A DNA stretch of 64,000 bases from Ascaphus truei (Eukaryota; Chordata; Amphibia; Anura; Ascaphidae), in contig CM071573.1 of the NCBI GenBank assembly GCA_036426205.1, positions 42,056,106-42,120,105 on the forward strand, in the 5' to 3' direction. The notes under the pieces are model-generated. The model searched no databases. It saw only the letters and a program-made list of their open reading frames with translations, and had not been told where the DNA came from. The position numbers were made by a program, and so were the translations under genes. Position 1 is the stretch's first letter. Each line of letters opens with the position of its first letter. Shown one piece after another: positions 14,301 through 24,200 of the stretch.

Positions 14301-17235
14301 TAATTCCACTTCCTTGAGGCAGGAAGCCAACCAATGTTCCCAGCCTATAGAACCACACTCCTAGAATTAATACAACAACCAGCCTTTGAAGGTATTATTA
14401 CTGTAGTTTTGGTATGTCTATAAAAGAGTATTTGTTGTTTCAACCGTTAAACAACACTTTCCTGCTTCATCTCGTCTCGTGATCGCAGAGGTTTTTGAGT
14501 ATACTAAAACTTGGAATAATATCTGTGTTATGTCTTTTTTTTTTTTTTTTAAACTTAATTTTTATTAAAAACTTTTAGGGAGAGGGGAGGAATGAAGAAA
14601 ATAAAAAATGGGGGGGAGGGAAGGGTACAGAATTTTGATTGGGTAACTTTAAAAGGAATTTTGTTATTAAATAGAATCGTAACGCCTCTTTTTTTTGCTG
14701 GTGCATTCGAATGAAAAACCTGTTTGTATTGTTTATCAATGAATGAATGAAGGGATATTGTTCTTCTTAAAGTGTGTCTCTTGTAGGAGGATTACATCGC
14801 TCTTATATCTCTTATATTCTGTGGCCATTTTCCTCTTACAGGGTTCGTTAAGACCCTTGACATTATGTGATATAATTACTATTGCCATTTATACGGAAAG
14901 AGCAAATCTAACTTATTTCTCAGTGTGGTTATTAGTAAATTGGATGATTAGTGAAGAGTAATTCACTCTGTTTTGAATGTTCTGAATGTGATAGGGTAGT
15001 ACCCTATTATATAGAAAAAAAAAAAGGGGGGTAGAAAGAAGAAAGAAAAAAAAGGGGGGGGGGGGAAAGGCAGAGGTTTTAGGACAATTATGTCCTGTAG
15101 CTCGATTGCCCTTGGATAAAATGTCTTTTTTTTTAATGTTTATTTTTTTATTTAATTTTTTTTAAATTGTATTGAAACAAGGGGTCTTTGGGGCTGAACC
15201 CTGTTAAATTTAGGCTACAGAGACCCCCTGCTTCTGGCGATACCTACATAGAGGGTGCCGGTAGCCAATCTGCTCGGCTAGCAGGGATCACATAATGGCC
15301 GCTTTTCAAAGCTTCCGCACCCTCCGGGCCAATAGGAAGCCGGTGACATCATCAGTGCGGCTTCCTATTGGCTCATGTGACGGGGGAGTTTTAAAAGCAG
15401 AGGGATACTGGCACCCCCTTCGGAGGTAAGTATCTCACTAAGCACGGAAATCTGGGGTAAGTATCTCTGTAAGCAGGAAATCAACTGCTGCAAACCTCTG
15501 GAAAAAAATAAAATAAAAACACATGACAAAAAAAAAGGCTTTGATTGCTCCTTTAAGAGAGCACCCGCTGCTTTGTGAGATATGTTAACCTTCCCTCCTC
15601 CCTCACCCCCTAATAGACAAAGAACCAAGAATATTTGACCGAAACTTCCTTCAGCAGTGAAGATGTTAAAAGATGAGCGGATTTATGGTTATATTGGGTC
15701 TGCGCAGCAGTGTTGATTTCACATTTTTAGCTTCAATATACTTTGCCTAGGAAAACGCTATGTATCCACATTGTTGCCAATTTCTCTTTGTTCTATTCCA
15801 GGGTTGGGCATTCCCATTCCTCAAGGGCCAGCAGCAGGTCAGGTTTCAGGCTATCCCTGCTTCAGTGAACAACAAACAGAGAAAAGAAACCTAGTTTGGG
15901 CATTCTAATATATCAAGTGGGTGAGGTATGGAGGATTTAATACAACTTTAATAAATCACTAAATAAAATATTGGAGATTAAAACGAGTATTAAATGCTGT
16001 GATCCTAAGGTCTGAACCTGTGATAGCAAGTTCTGGATCGGTAATGCGGATGGCAGAAACACTCAAAAAGAAGTGTCCTGCAATCAGAAAGGTGAGTAAA
16101 ATACAAACACCTGTGTGAATAACCAGAGGTGTAGGACTCAACTGTTTAGGTAGGTCTCAGTGCACATATCCTGAATATATAATATATGAAAAAAAAAGAT
16201 ATATATATATAGTAACCATACAAAAAGACCCTAGCTTGGTCTGCCGATAGCCAAGAACAGTGATTGAGGCACTGCGACTCCACAGTAGCTAGATAAATGT
16301 TACTGGAGGTAGGGTCAGTAATTGTGCGGTGTAATGATGTGTCAGGGTAATGTAGTTAGACCCAGATTCCTAAAAGGATAATATATGTTAGGTAAATTCA
16401 AAACTGGGTATGTAGGGGTTAATATATTCCCCAGTGTAAGTAATGCACTGATACCTACTTAAAGCTGCAGTTCAGTCTTTTTTTTTTTTTAAATTTTTTT
16501 TTTTTACTTCAATAGTTTCATGTGTGCAATCTCTAATTACCTAAAGAACTGTATAGCTGCAGGTCAATTCGTTCTCCATGTATTGATAGGCGAAATTTGG
16601 TGACATAATTAGTGAAGGGATCTATCTTGTGAGTTTAGACAGCCAGAGTTACAACCTACTGGTTAGTGGGCTCCCTTGGACAATCCATTATAGGAGTCTT
16701 CTAACCAGTAGGTTGTAACTCTGTCTGTCTACACTCACAAGATAGTTGCACATTAGTGCACTCTACTTATGATCTTATCTTTACCTACCCTCATTAGCAC
16801 TGACCCTTTATTGATCAGCTCTGACTAACAGAGCAGGTGTTGGGTCAGTGCCGTTTACCCTGGTTACCCCTATGAATTATGCTATACATTGTATTAAGTT
16901 CAAAGGTATACTTTAGATGTGAGGGTCACAGGCATACCACACATTGAGCTGTGCCTGTTGTGTTATTAGTGTAGCTTAAGTAGGTATCAGTGCCTTACTT
17001 GCCTAACATTTTTGGCTGGGGAATACATTAACCCCTACATACCCAGTTTTGAATTTACCTAAGATATATTATCCTTTTAGGAACCTGAGTCTAACTACAT
17101 TACCCTGACACATCATTACACCGCACAATTACTGACCCTACCTCCATTAACATTTATCTAGCTACTGTGGAGTCGCAGTGCCTCAATCACTCTTCTTGGC
17201 TATCGGCAGACCAAGCTAGGGTCTTTTTGTATGGT

Positions 17236-17274
<39 letters not shown>

Positions 17275-18951
17275 CATATATTATATATTCAGGATATGTG
17301 CACTGAGACCTACCTAAACAGTTGAGTCCTATACCTCTGGTTATTCACACAGGTGTTTGTATTTTACTCACCTTTCTGATTGCAGGACACTTCTTTTTGA
17401 GTGTTTCTGCCATCCGCATTACCGATCCAGAACTTGCTATCACAGGTTCAGACCTTAGGATCACAGCATTTAATACTCGTTTTAATCCCCAATATTTTAT
17501 TTAGTGATTTATTAAAGTTGTTTTTAATCCTCCATACCTCACCCATTTGATGTATCAGAGTGCCCAAACTAGGTTTCTTTTCTCTGTTTGTTGTTCATTA
17601 ATACTTACCTAGGGAGCACCTACATCACTATCACATTATATCTATCAACAGCTGTGGGGGTCCCCTATCTAGTATCTAATTATCCCTGCTTCAGCCCAGG
17701 TTGTTCCAGTCGAAGACTGAGTTGGGCACCCATGCGTGGGTGTCAGTGAAACTGTTTCAATGGAATGATGTGAAAAACGTTAGCCAAGTTTTTGAGACGC
17801 TTGGGCAGACCCTCACCGTTTTGCAGTAGTCTCTCCATGTCTTCGCAGGTCTTGTCATTGTAAACGGTCACGTCAAAGTCCAAGCTTTTGAAGCATCGAA
17901 ACAGATCTACAGCGTCCTTATCTGTGCCATTGCGTATACACATACCTAGCGGAGAACCAATGGAAGTAATCGAACTGTGAGATATTGCCCCAACTAATCC
18001 AATCAGAGCATTAAACAGACGTCACATCAGTTGTACACCACTAGAATAATAGGACCATGGACAGCAAAAGGCAGACCACATGACCAGACATGAATCACAT
18101 GACCAGCATGAATCACATGACCAGACATGGTTCACATGACCAGCAGGCATATTTATTTCAGGTACATTACTTTAAACAATACATAGACTCTGCTTGAATT
18201 GCACATTCATTCCTGTATGTTCCTTTGTGCTTTTAGCGAGAGTTTTAGCCATGTCTACCCTTTATGTAATACCCTGATTCATGGACTCTGACAGAAGCAT
18301 TTTTCTGATGATTCTTTTAGTGTCAATCTAACAAAAAACAATTGTAAAGTTGGGGCAAATATGAAAGATGGGAGGAGGGGGAGAGGAGGAGGAGGAGGAT
18401 GGGGGGGGGGGAGGAGAAAAAAGGGGAGGGCAGGAGAGAGGGGGGTGAGAAGAGAGGAGTAGGGGGAGTTGGAGGGGGTGGAGGGCAGGAGAGAGGGGGA
18501 GAAGAGGGGGGAGAAAGAGGGCGAGGAGAAGAGAGGAAGAGGTGGAGGTTGGGGCAGGAGAGAGGGAGGGTGAGAGAAGAGGGGAGGGAGAGGAGAAGAG
18601 TGGAGGGGGACAGGAGAGAGGAGGTGGGAGTGGAAGAGAGAGAAGGATGGGAGGGTAGGAGTGAGGAGAAAGGGGAGGAGAGAGAATTGTGTACTGTGAT
18701 TATGATGAAATCCCAACCTGCAAAGTATTGTGTTTGATTTGGAGAGTGGTGCCCTTATACATTACTGCTCATTCCCTTCCGGATGAAAACAAAGTTTACC
18801 TGTCTTTTGATCAAAGTTTTTGTTGTTTATGATAATGCACTTGCCAACCCTCCCATAATTCATCTTATACTGGAAAGTTGGTGTAACAATGCGGTAATGG
18901 TTACTGTTAGCCGGAGATTTCTCGGGCTGTTCCTGTCCATTCTTCTTTTTT
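11131..18951 (-). CDS. CASP7: Caspase-7, executioner protease (five 3' coding exons; first coding exon not found)
   Basis: Spliced minus-strand gene: 18951-18800, 17945-17817, 13470-13295, 12363-12225, 11354-11131. The exons total 820 nt, all junctions are AG/GT and all phases match, giving 272 residues plus a stop. The order is: end of the prodomain with a Lys-rich stretch, large subunit with [11 protein letters not shown] and RNGTDKDA, catalytic His in LLSHGEEG, catalytic Cys in QACRG, linker with IQTD, small subunit with [17 protein letters not shown] and the end [14 protein letters not shown]. The family is a cytosolic Asp-specific cysteine protease, activated by cleavage between the subunits. 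[19 protein letters not shown] and FFIQACRG favour caspase-7 over caspase-3 or -6, and the divergent NRAP neighbour supports this. The exon with the initiator ATG (about 35-40 residues in relatives) was not located. No frameshift or internal stop was seen, so the gene looks functional. Confidence 0.95.
11940..12060 (+). repeat. SINE fragment of the MIR/CORE-like tRNA type
   Basis: GTGGGCAAGTCACTCGCTGTGCCTCAGGCACC is preserved piecewise (GCAAGTCACT and TGTGCCTCAGGCACC), a core motif shared with the copy at 32757-32996. The tRNA-related head is missing. It sits in the last CASP7 intron. Confidence 0.6.
12225..12363 (-). CDS. CASP7: CASP7 exon: catalytic cysteine and inter-subunit linker
   Basis: After the acceptor GCTTTAG it reads [20 protein letters not shown], then [13 protein letters not shown] and [14 protein letters not shown], with donor CCAG/GTAATG. 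The catalytic Cys codon is at 12358-12360. IQTD is the expected self- or initiator-caspase cleavage site between subunits (IQAD in human). The linker is three residues longer than I recall for human caspase-7, which fits an exon of 139 nt rather than about 130. Confidence 0.95.
12516..12726. mobile_element. Palindromic hAT-like MITE, copy 1
   Basis: It begins with CAGGGGTGAGCAAC and ends with GTTGCCTACCACTG, and the two halves (CAGGTCAGGTTTTCAGGATA near the left, its complement near the right) fold on each other. It is in the intron before the CASP7 catalytic-Cys exon. No clear 8-bp duplication remains. Confidence 0.7.
13295..13470 (-). CDS. CASP7: CASP7 exon: catalytic histidine
   Basis: The acceptor is TTTCTTTTCAG and the donor ATTCAG/GTAATT; the exon is 176 nt. 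It reads [20 protein letters not shown], then [18 protein letters not shown] and GKPKLFFIQ. The catalytic His codon is at 13415-13417. It ends in phase 0 immediately before the QACRG active-site loop, the same exon boundary position as in vertebrate executioner caspases. Confidence 0.95.
14085..14275. repeat. 19-bp minisatellite (GGCACACTGACAGGGCCCC)
   Basis: About ten tandem copies of a GC-rich 19-bp unit; five consecutive units near 14175-14265 are almost identical and the left ones are degenerate. It lies in a CASP7 intron and produces spurious open frames on the minus strand. Confidence 0.92.
14536..14895 (-). mobile_element. L1-type LINE fragment (start of endonuclease domain)
   Basis: On the minus strand, about 14890 to 14640 reads a [12 protein letters not shown] start, then a stretch ending in [10 protein letters not shown], then, after a frame slip, [10 protein letters not shown]. 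These are the first landmarks of the L1 apurinic endonuclease (Asn near the start, QETH with the catalytic Glu). A T run at 14537-14551 would be its A tail on that strand, so the middle and RT are missing. It is dead and lies in a CASP7 intron. Confidence 0.7.
15000..15075. repeat. Purine-rich low-complexity run
   Basis: An A run, GAAAGAAGAAAGAAAA and a run of about 13 G bases follow one another on the plus strand. Confidence 0.7.
15160..15450. repeat. Interspersed repeat, 'agcagggggtc' family, copy 1
   Basis: It shares several blocks with 28085-28390: GACCCCCTGCTTC, the GATACC..CATAG..GGGTGCC segment, CGGCTTCCTATTGGCTCATGTGAC and GGGATACTGGCACCCCC. The order is the same in both, with partial inverted symmetry between ends. 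Probably a non-autonomous DNA transposon; the class is not determined. Confidence 0.55.
15799..15865. mobile_element. Palindromic hAT-like MITE, copy 2 (left part)
   Basis: CAGGGTTGGGCATTCC, CCTCAAGGGCC and CAGGTCAGG followed by TATCCCTGCTTCAG match the left half of the family. The copy is split by the 1.8-kb palindromic insert and resumes at 17681. Confidence 0.65.
16463..16979. mobile_element. TTAA-type MITE inserted at the dyad of the palindrome
   Basis: TTAA lies at 16459-16462 and 16976-16979, and the left terminus TTAAAGCTGCAGTTCAG matches the copy at 41975. The segment has poly-T runs and an internal hairpin (16617-16746 region, arms with ACAACCTACTGGTTAG and its complement). Removing it restores a perfect palindrome centre. 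Confidence 0.7.
17221..17272. repeat. (TA)n microsatellite
   Basis: About 16 TA units in the right palindrome arm. The left arm has a much shorter TA run near 16199-16211, so this is the main length difference between the arms at that point. Confidence 0.85.
17681..17737. mobile_element. Palindromic hAT-like MITE, copy 2 (remainder)
   Basis: TATCCCTGCTTCAGCCCAGG and GTCGAAGACTGAG continue the family after the palindromic insert. The right half is missing. Confidence 0.55.
17817..17945 (-). CDS. CASP7: CASP7 exon: large subunit, RNGTDKDA segment
   Basis: The acceptor CTCCGCTAG is followed by GTATGTGTATACGC, which restores Gly at the junction and reads [18 protein letters not shown], then [20 protein letters not shown]. 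The donor is AAACG/GTGAGG. The exon is 129 nt, phase 1 to phase 1. The Arg in RNGT corresponds to the conserved S1-pocket Arg region of executioner caspases. Confidence 0.93.
18065..18147. repeat. Short tandem repeat (about 21 bp, TCACATGACCAG core)
   Basis: The core CACATGACCAG recurs about four times with ATGAAT or ATGGT spacers, in the intron between the first two visible CASP7 exons. Confidence 0.8.
18367..18688. repeat. About 320-bp polypurine/polypyrimidine tract
   Basis: Almost only A and G on the plus strand, built of GGAGGAG, GGAGAGAG and GAAGAG blocks with imperfect repetition of CAGGAGAGAGG. It sits about 110 bp downstream, in the minus sense, of a CASP7 exon, so in the transcript it is a very long polypyrimidine tract in an intron. 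Confidence 0.92.
18800..18951 (-). CDS. CASP7: CASP7 exon: prodomain end and start of large subunit
   Basis: On the minus strand the acceptor TTTTGCCACAG precedes a run of Lys codons, then a prodomain tail, [20 protein letters not shown] and FDQKTG. The donor is GACAG/GTAAAC. The first base completes a codon begun in an unlocated upstream exon, and the last base is the first base of the next codon. The Lys cluster matches the basic prodomain patch known in caspase-7. The exon is 152 nt. Confidence 0.93.
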
Positions 18952-19494
18952 CTGTGGCAAAAGAAACGAGGGACGTGACAACGTGAAAACGGCAAGACTG
19001 CCATTTGTTCGCAAAACAGCATTGTACAAAAATGTAAAGGCGAGACTATCCTGTTACAGCAAAACGGGAAAAGGGGCACAGCAGCCAACCACGTGAAAAA
19101 CAAAGAGGGGAACAAAGGCAAACACAATTGGGACAACACCTTTATGAAACCAATATGTGTTCAGCAAATGTATCATCGCCGCATTTCTCCATGTAAGGAG
19201 CATGCAGCTGGCGAAGGGATTGGCCATACACATGTGAAAAACAGAAAGTGAATCCCTGCCCTTCTCTCTTTGGGGTAGCAATAAATGGGGAATATATATA
19301 TCTATTGTAAAAATCGATACGATAAAGGAGACTTTTGGTTTACATCCATTGTGGATTCACTTTCTGTTTTTAACATGTGTTCAGGGTGCACAATTGTTGA
19401 ATCCTCACAGGGTTCTTTAGAACCAAGATTCAAAAGCCTGTAAAATGTGTTCCACATGTATTGCAAAGTCTACTGTAGCATACTGTGGGGCAGG

Positions 19495-19556
19495 TGTATC
19501 CTGAAAACCTGACCTGTTGGTGGCCCCTGAGGACCGGAGCTAGCTACCCCTACTGC
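19495..19556. mobile_element. Palindromic hAT-like MITE, right half only
   Basis: GTATCCTGAAAACCTGACCT, then GTTGGTGGCCCCTGAGGACC and GGAGCTAGCTACCCCTACTG match the right half of the family. Confidence 0.6.
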
Positions 19557-19849
19557 TGTGCTTCAGCGATTTCATAGCTTAGAGAATCTTCCCCTAGGTC
19601 TTTTTCTTTAATTTAAAAAGCAACCAATATGATTACCACTCACTTTATCGCTCACTTTGTCACTCACCCATGTTAAAAAGACATTCAGTACATCGGGTGC
19701 AAACACGACAATATGTTACAACATTTTTGTCCGAGCAAATTGCCAATTATTTTTTTTTGTACAGTCTGTAAATTATCGTTACGTGTATAATTCACCAAAT
19801 ATGAATAATGTTCTATGTCTTTTTGGTAGCAATACAGCATTCAAATGGT

Positions 19850-21250
19850 TGTAAAGAAAACAGAACAAGAAATACTGTACAGTATAACCAGCATAAATAT
19901 GTACATGTATTACGTTCACGAGGTAGGTAAAGGTCTTCTTGATAAGGAGCGTCCAAAAGACTTTTTAAAAGAGTTCAACATTCCTAAAATAGAGTTTGAA
20001 TCCAATAAACAAATATGGACCAGATCACGCACTTTGCCAAGTAAAGAGAGAAAACTGGTAGAGAAAGAACCCAAGTGCAGCACTCAGGCTCACCCTCTGG
20101 TGATAAATGTAGTGGTTAAAACGTAATCTTTATTATGCAACCAAGATAAAATATTGGGTGTTAAAACGACGAGCTGAAGGTATGTGCTGGATCCAGATGC
20201 TGATAGCCGTATTGGCTCAGGATCCTTAAGTGCTAGTGCGTCAATAGGAAAATGCTAATACTACACTAGATAACAGTCCTTGTGAAGGATCTGTAGGTGA
20301 GTGGAGACGTGCAGGGAATTCTGGTGAACAAGATAGCATCAACTGTAAATCACTTAACAGACAAACTGGTAAACCATAAATAGGACGGTTGGATTTACAG
20401 TGGCCGGTATGATTCCTGTGGTATCCAGTTTATAATATATTGGATAAACCACAGTTCAACCAGCAAGTAACATGTTTGATCAGAGCTTAGCTTAATCCTC
20501 CATACGTGACTGTTTGTAATGGTGTAGGGAAATCTGCACCGTTACTATTGCTGACATGACCTCATATAACTTTTCAGGGAGTATGCAGCAATGATCTAGG
20601 TAAATCTGTATGTTACCTAGACCATCTTTGCTAGGTTTAGCTGCCGTGGTAAGTAGTATGGACCGATGGTAGTGTGTAAGGTCCTTTGGATTCAAGCCCC
20701 TGGGCATAAATTAGTATGTGGTTAGCTCTGCAGCCAGCACCAGTACTTTTGACCTCAAGTTACCTTGGGGTGACTCTTATGTTCAGAGAGTGTCCGCTAT
20801 TCACCCTGTATGGTTAGAGGTGATCACATGTAGGTTCTTTAAGTGTCAAAAGAACCATACACTTATACATCATGTCAGCTAAGTAAAATTGGGTCATAGA
20901 TGAGGCAGATGCTACTGATCAAAGGTAATGTACTGATAAGTAGCCCACTGACACTGCTATTGTAGAGAAACTCTTGTACTGTGGTAAGTATGCTAGCAGG
21001 AGTGTATAACATTGCAGGCTAATGAGACACAATATCTTTCAAAGCTTATCATGAGTACACAAATCTTGAGAGAATTCATGTGTCCGTCGGGGCACTTAAA
21101 AAACCTATATTGTGCAGGGGCAGAGAGCCGCACCAGCTCGCAGTGCGAGATAGTCAGGTGCGGTGGCGATCAGACTCTGCGCGTGCACGTCTGAAAACAG
21201 AGCCGACGCGCGCGTTTCACGAGAGACACTTTTTCAAGGCAGATTGGTAA
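19850..21250. mobile_element. Possible leader of another Penelope-like or related element
   Basis: A TTAAAACGTAATCTTTATTA-type segment and, at the far end, GCGCGTTTCACGAGAG followed by ACTTTTTCAAGGC resemble the leader of the element at 2.2 kb. No coding part follows. A second similar hint is TACGTTTCGCTCCAGC at about 24601. The assignment is by analogy only. Confidence 0.3.
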
Positions 21251-24200
21251 GTAATGATATTTTTTATGATGGTCAGTTAATAAAAATTGTACCACAGATT
21301 TACAAGATCACTTTCACCATGCAATAATTATCCCTTTTGCATGCCAATAAATTGATCCTCAATTAAATACAAGCTATGTACGAGTATTTTTACTAAATTC
21401 ACATGCTTCTTAGGTCGGTACATGCCAGCTCCACCCAGAAGTTCACCAAATCAGCGTACCGATGGAACGTAAATGGCATTACCAAGGCTGGCAAGTGTGT
21501 CAATATAAATGTTTTCGTCTTACTGGAAGAAAGCTGTGAGCAGGGTCTATATCTAAATACATTAATGGGTATTCTTGAGAACTGTTTAAATTGAACCAAA
21601 ACCCATTCTGTTTTGCCACAGTTTGTGTGATTTGCACAGGTCTTGAAACACACTACAGTAGTTAGTTATGACAGTTCTCATGGAACAATAAGTTTGTTAC
21701 TCATCTCGCCTGTCAGATTTGACATTTACATAATCTCGATAATCCATAGCTCACAATGGAGGAGATCTAATATTTCACATTTGTATTTAAGTTTATTCCT
21801 CTTAAAACCCGGGCAGTGTAAATGATGACGTCTTAAATGGTATGAGCTTGTTGTCTTCACTAAATTCCTGATGTCAGAAGTAGAACTACTCTTCACCTTC
21901 ATGCATAATGAACCTCCTTAATGCAGTAGGGTTTAAGGTGCTATGGGCCAAAAAACACAATAGGACAATATAGAAAAAAATAATTAACATTTAGCCTAGT
22001 ATGGAAGCTCTAAAACTATAACTAGTCTTGTCCACTGGTAAGAAAACTTGCCTGGTGGACACAATATGTCCATGGGTTAGACTGCCTCCGAAGTCCAAAG
22101 GAAAGCTGCCACATAATCAGGAGATGTCATTTGCGACTTTCTATTGGTGACCTGGCGCAGTATTTGAAGTTTGTCTCACACAGTGACAAAAAAAACTAAA
22201 ATATTTTGGGAACAGAGGAGCCCCTGGAGGTCGGGGATCACGAATCGGCTCCCAACTCAGGTACAGTATAATAAATAAAAACGGGGACTGCAGCTGTTAA
22301 ACAAGTTGACAAGTGTATGGCGTGCCTCAGTCATTGGTGGTCAATTATTGGCATGAAACGTTATATAGTGAATAGGCAGATACACACAGATATAAAGACA
22401 TGTTACTTATAGTAACCTTGGAAACAGTTTTGTCCACAACCACTAATCACCAAGAAGAAAACATTAAAGCTGCACTAGGAATAAAAGCAGCAATGAAACA
22501 ATTACGAGAAGGAAAACAGGAGCTCCAGGAATGGAAAACAGAGATCATACTGTATCTGGGAAGTATTATCATGCATTGGGATTGTGCTAAAATGTACGAC
22601 AGAATCACTTTGTATTCAAAATATATATTTTATTCCAAAATAAAGCTGTAGGTTTTGAAGCAAGGAGAGGAACTAATGGTTCCTGTTATCACACTTCATC
22701 CAAATAAGTTCATTCTAGCATGTGCATGAAAATGTATGCATTACCATTAGATACAATTGGAAGATTCTCCATGGTTTCCATTTTGATGGTTTCCAGGGTC
22801 CTCCAGTTAGTTTGCCCACCACTGACCGAGCTGGAGACTAGTGAATGGACAGAGATTTCTTGGCATCATTGATACTCCTCTCACTCGACAGGTTAGAACA
22901 TGCCCCATGAATGAGGTTTCCGAGCAAACCCATCTATTATTATAAAGCTTATTTGTCTTTGACACAAGGACATAAAAACACCATGAGCTACGTGTTAGTA
23001 TTTAAAAAAAGGACTGAGCTGGATAAACATGTGTTTATAGAAATCAAATGTTGACTTTTCATAAAAGCAATATGTTGTTCTAAGGACCAAATCCACAAAG
23101 CTACGTTGAATCAGGGCTCAAACGAGACGTTGTCTAAAACAGCAATGGCCGTTATTTTCCCTGAGGTTAACGCACACCCATAATCAAAGGATATGCAAAA
23201 ACAATGGCCGTTGTATATCTCATTAGCATAGGCATATGTATTATTGTAACACGACATTGCAATCTGCCGATAACGTCACATGAAGTATGTCAGCCATCCA
23301 GACCCAGGAAATAAAGGATTGAGGAGAGAGCTAAAGTACCCATTAACCTATATACCTCCCAAACACACATGGAGAGGTACTTGTGTGTATATATCATTTG
23401 TATAAACTTTACTGAAATAGGACGCTCTCCAGAAAAATCCATATTTCACAGCAGCATATTGAATAGGGGAATTATGTTAAACACTTCTGCTCCGTCAGTG
23501 ACATTTACCCAACTGTTTGTGCAGTTATCCTCTTTCTACTCTCCTACATGTCACAGTGATACTCAGTCATTTCCAATATACCTATCTATATATATATACA
23601 CACAGCTAGTTCTCATAAAATGGCAGATAAAAAAATATATTCAATGGGAACGAGAGGATAAGGTCCAAGTAGCCACTTGTATAAATGCACTCAAGTGGAA
23701 AATAAGTTTTTCAAGATAAAACGTGACTTTTGATAATATATCTTTACAAAGGGGTTACCCAGGTGACAATGTACACCTATAACATATACACATAAAGAAC
23801 AGAAAAAATGAAGTTGATCTTCATTAATAACACATGAAAATAATAAATCAATGTATAGTGTAAATGCTAAAGAATATATAAACAAGTGATCACTTTGTGG
23901 GCACCGGGCTGTGAGTTGGCAATTGACAAGGAAAGAAAAACAAAAAGGCTATAGAATAGTCCCTCAAATAAATTCACTTGACTGCACACCACAACAACGA
24001 AAATATAACGTTTATTTACCATATTGCTAAAACATCTATCACTAAACATAACATGTGTGAGTGGGGGTATATGGAATAAATGAGAAAGCGTCTACATTCA
24101 GTGTTACTGTATAGTCAGTAGATAATCTCTAAAAGAGTGTCTCTATATGCTCCGTAACTGTACTGTACATAGTGGTGCTTGGGTATGTCATGAAATTCAA

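Larger units (their letters stand above)
15866..17680. mobile_element. 1.8-kb palindromic insertion with 14-bp target duplication
   Basis: TATCCCTGCTTCAG occurs on both sides (15852-15865 and 17681-17694), a 14-bp target duplication inside a hAT MITE. Within it, 15866-16462 and 16976-17597 are inverted copies of each other at high identity, so both arms give the same 60-codon open frame on opposite strands. The right arm has 83 extra outer bases with no left partner. The arms meet at ATACCTACTTAAGTAGGTAT if the central 517-bp insert is removed. A 14-bp duplication points to target-primed retrotransposition, but no polymerase or A tail was seen. Confidence 0.8.

Noticed and set aside
14010..14330. 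Minus ORFs with repeated [20 protein letters not shown] units
   Set aside because: They translate the 19-bp minisatellite.
15959..17504. Matching 60-codon ORFs on opposite strands ([10 protein letters not shown] and [10 protein letters not shown] type)
   Set aside because: They are the same segment in the two arms of the palindrome; no homology recognised and the frame is short.
18279..18737. Pro/Ser/Leu-rich minus ORF and Gly/Glu/Arg-rich plus ORF
   Set aside because: They translate the polypurine tract of a CASP7 intron.
22720..22800. Minus-strand ATG stretch METMENLPIVSN followed by GGTAATG, as CASP7 first exon
   Set aside because: The donor would leave one base, but the next visible exon needs two; sequence does not resemble the prodomain. 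An intermediate exon would be required.
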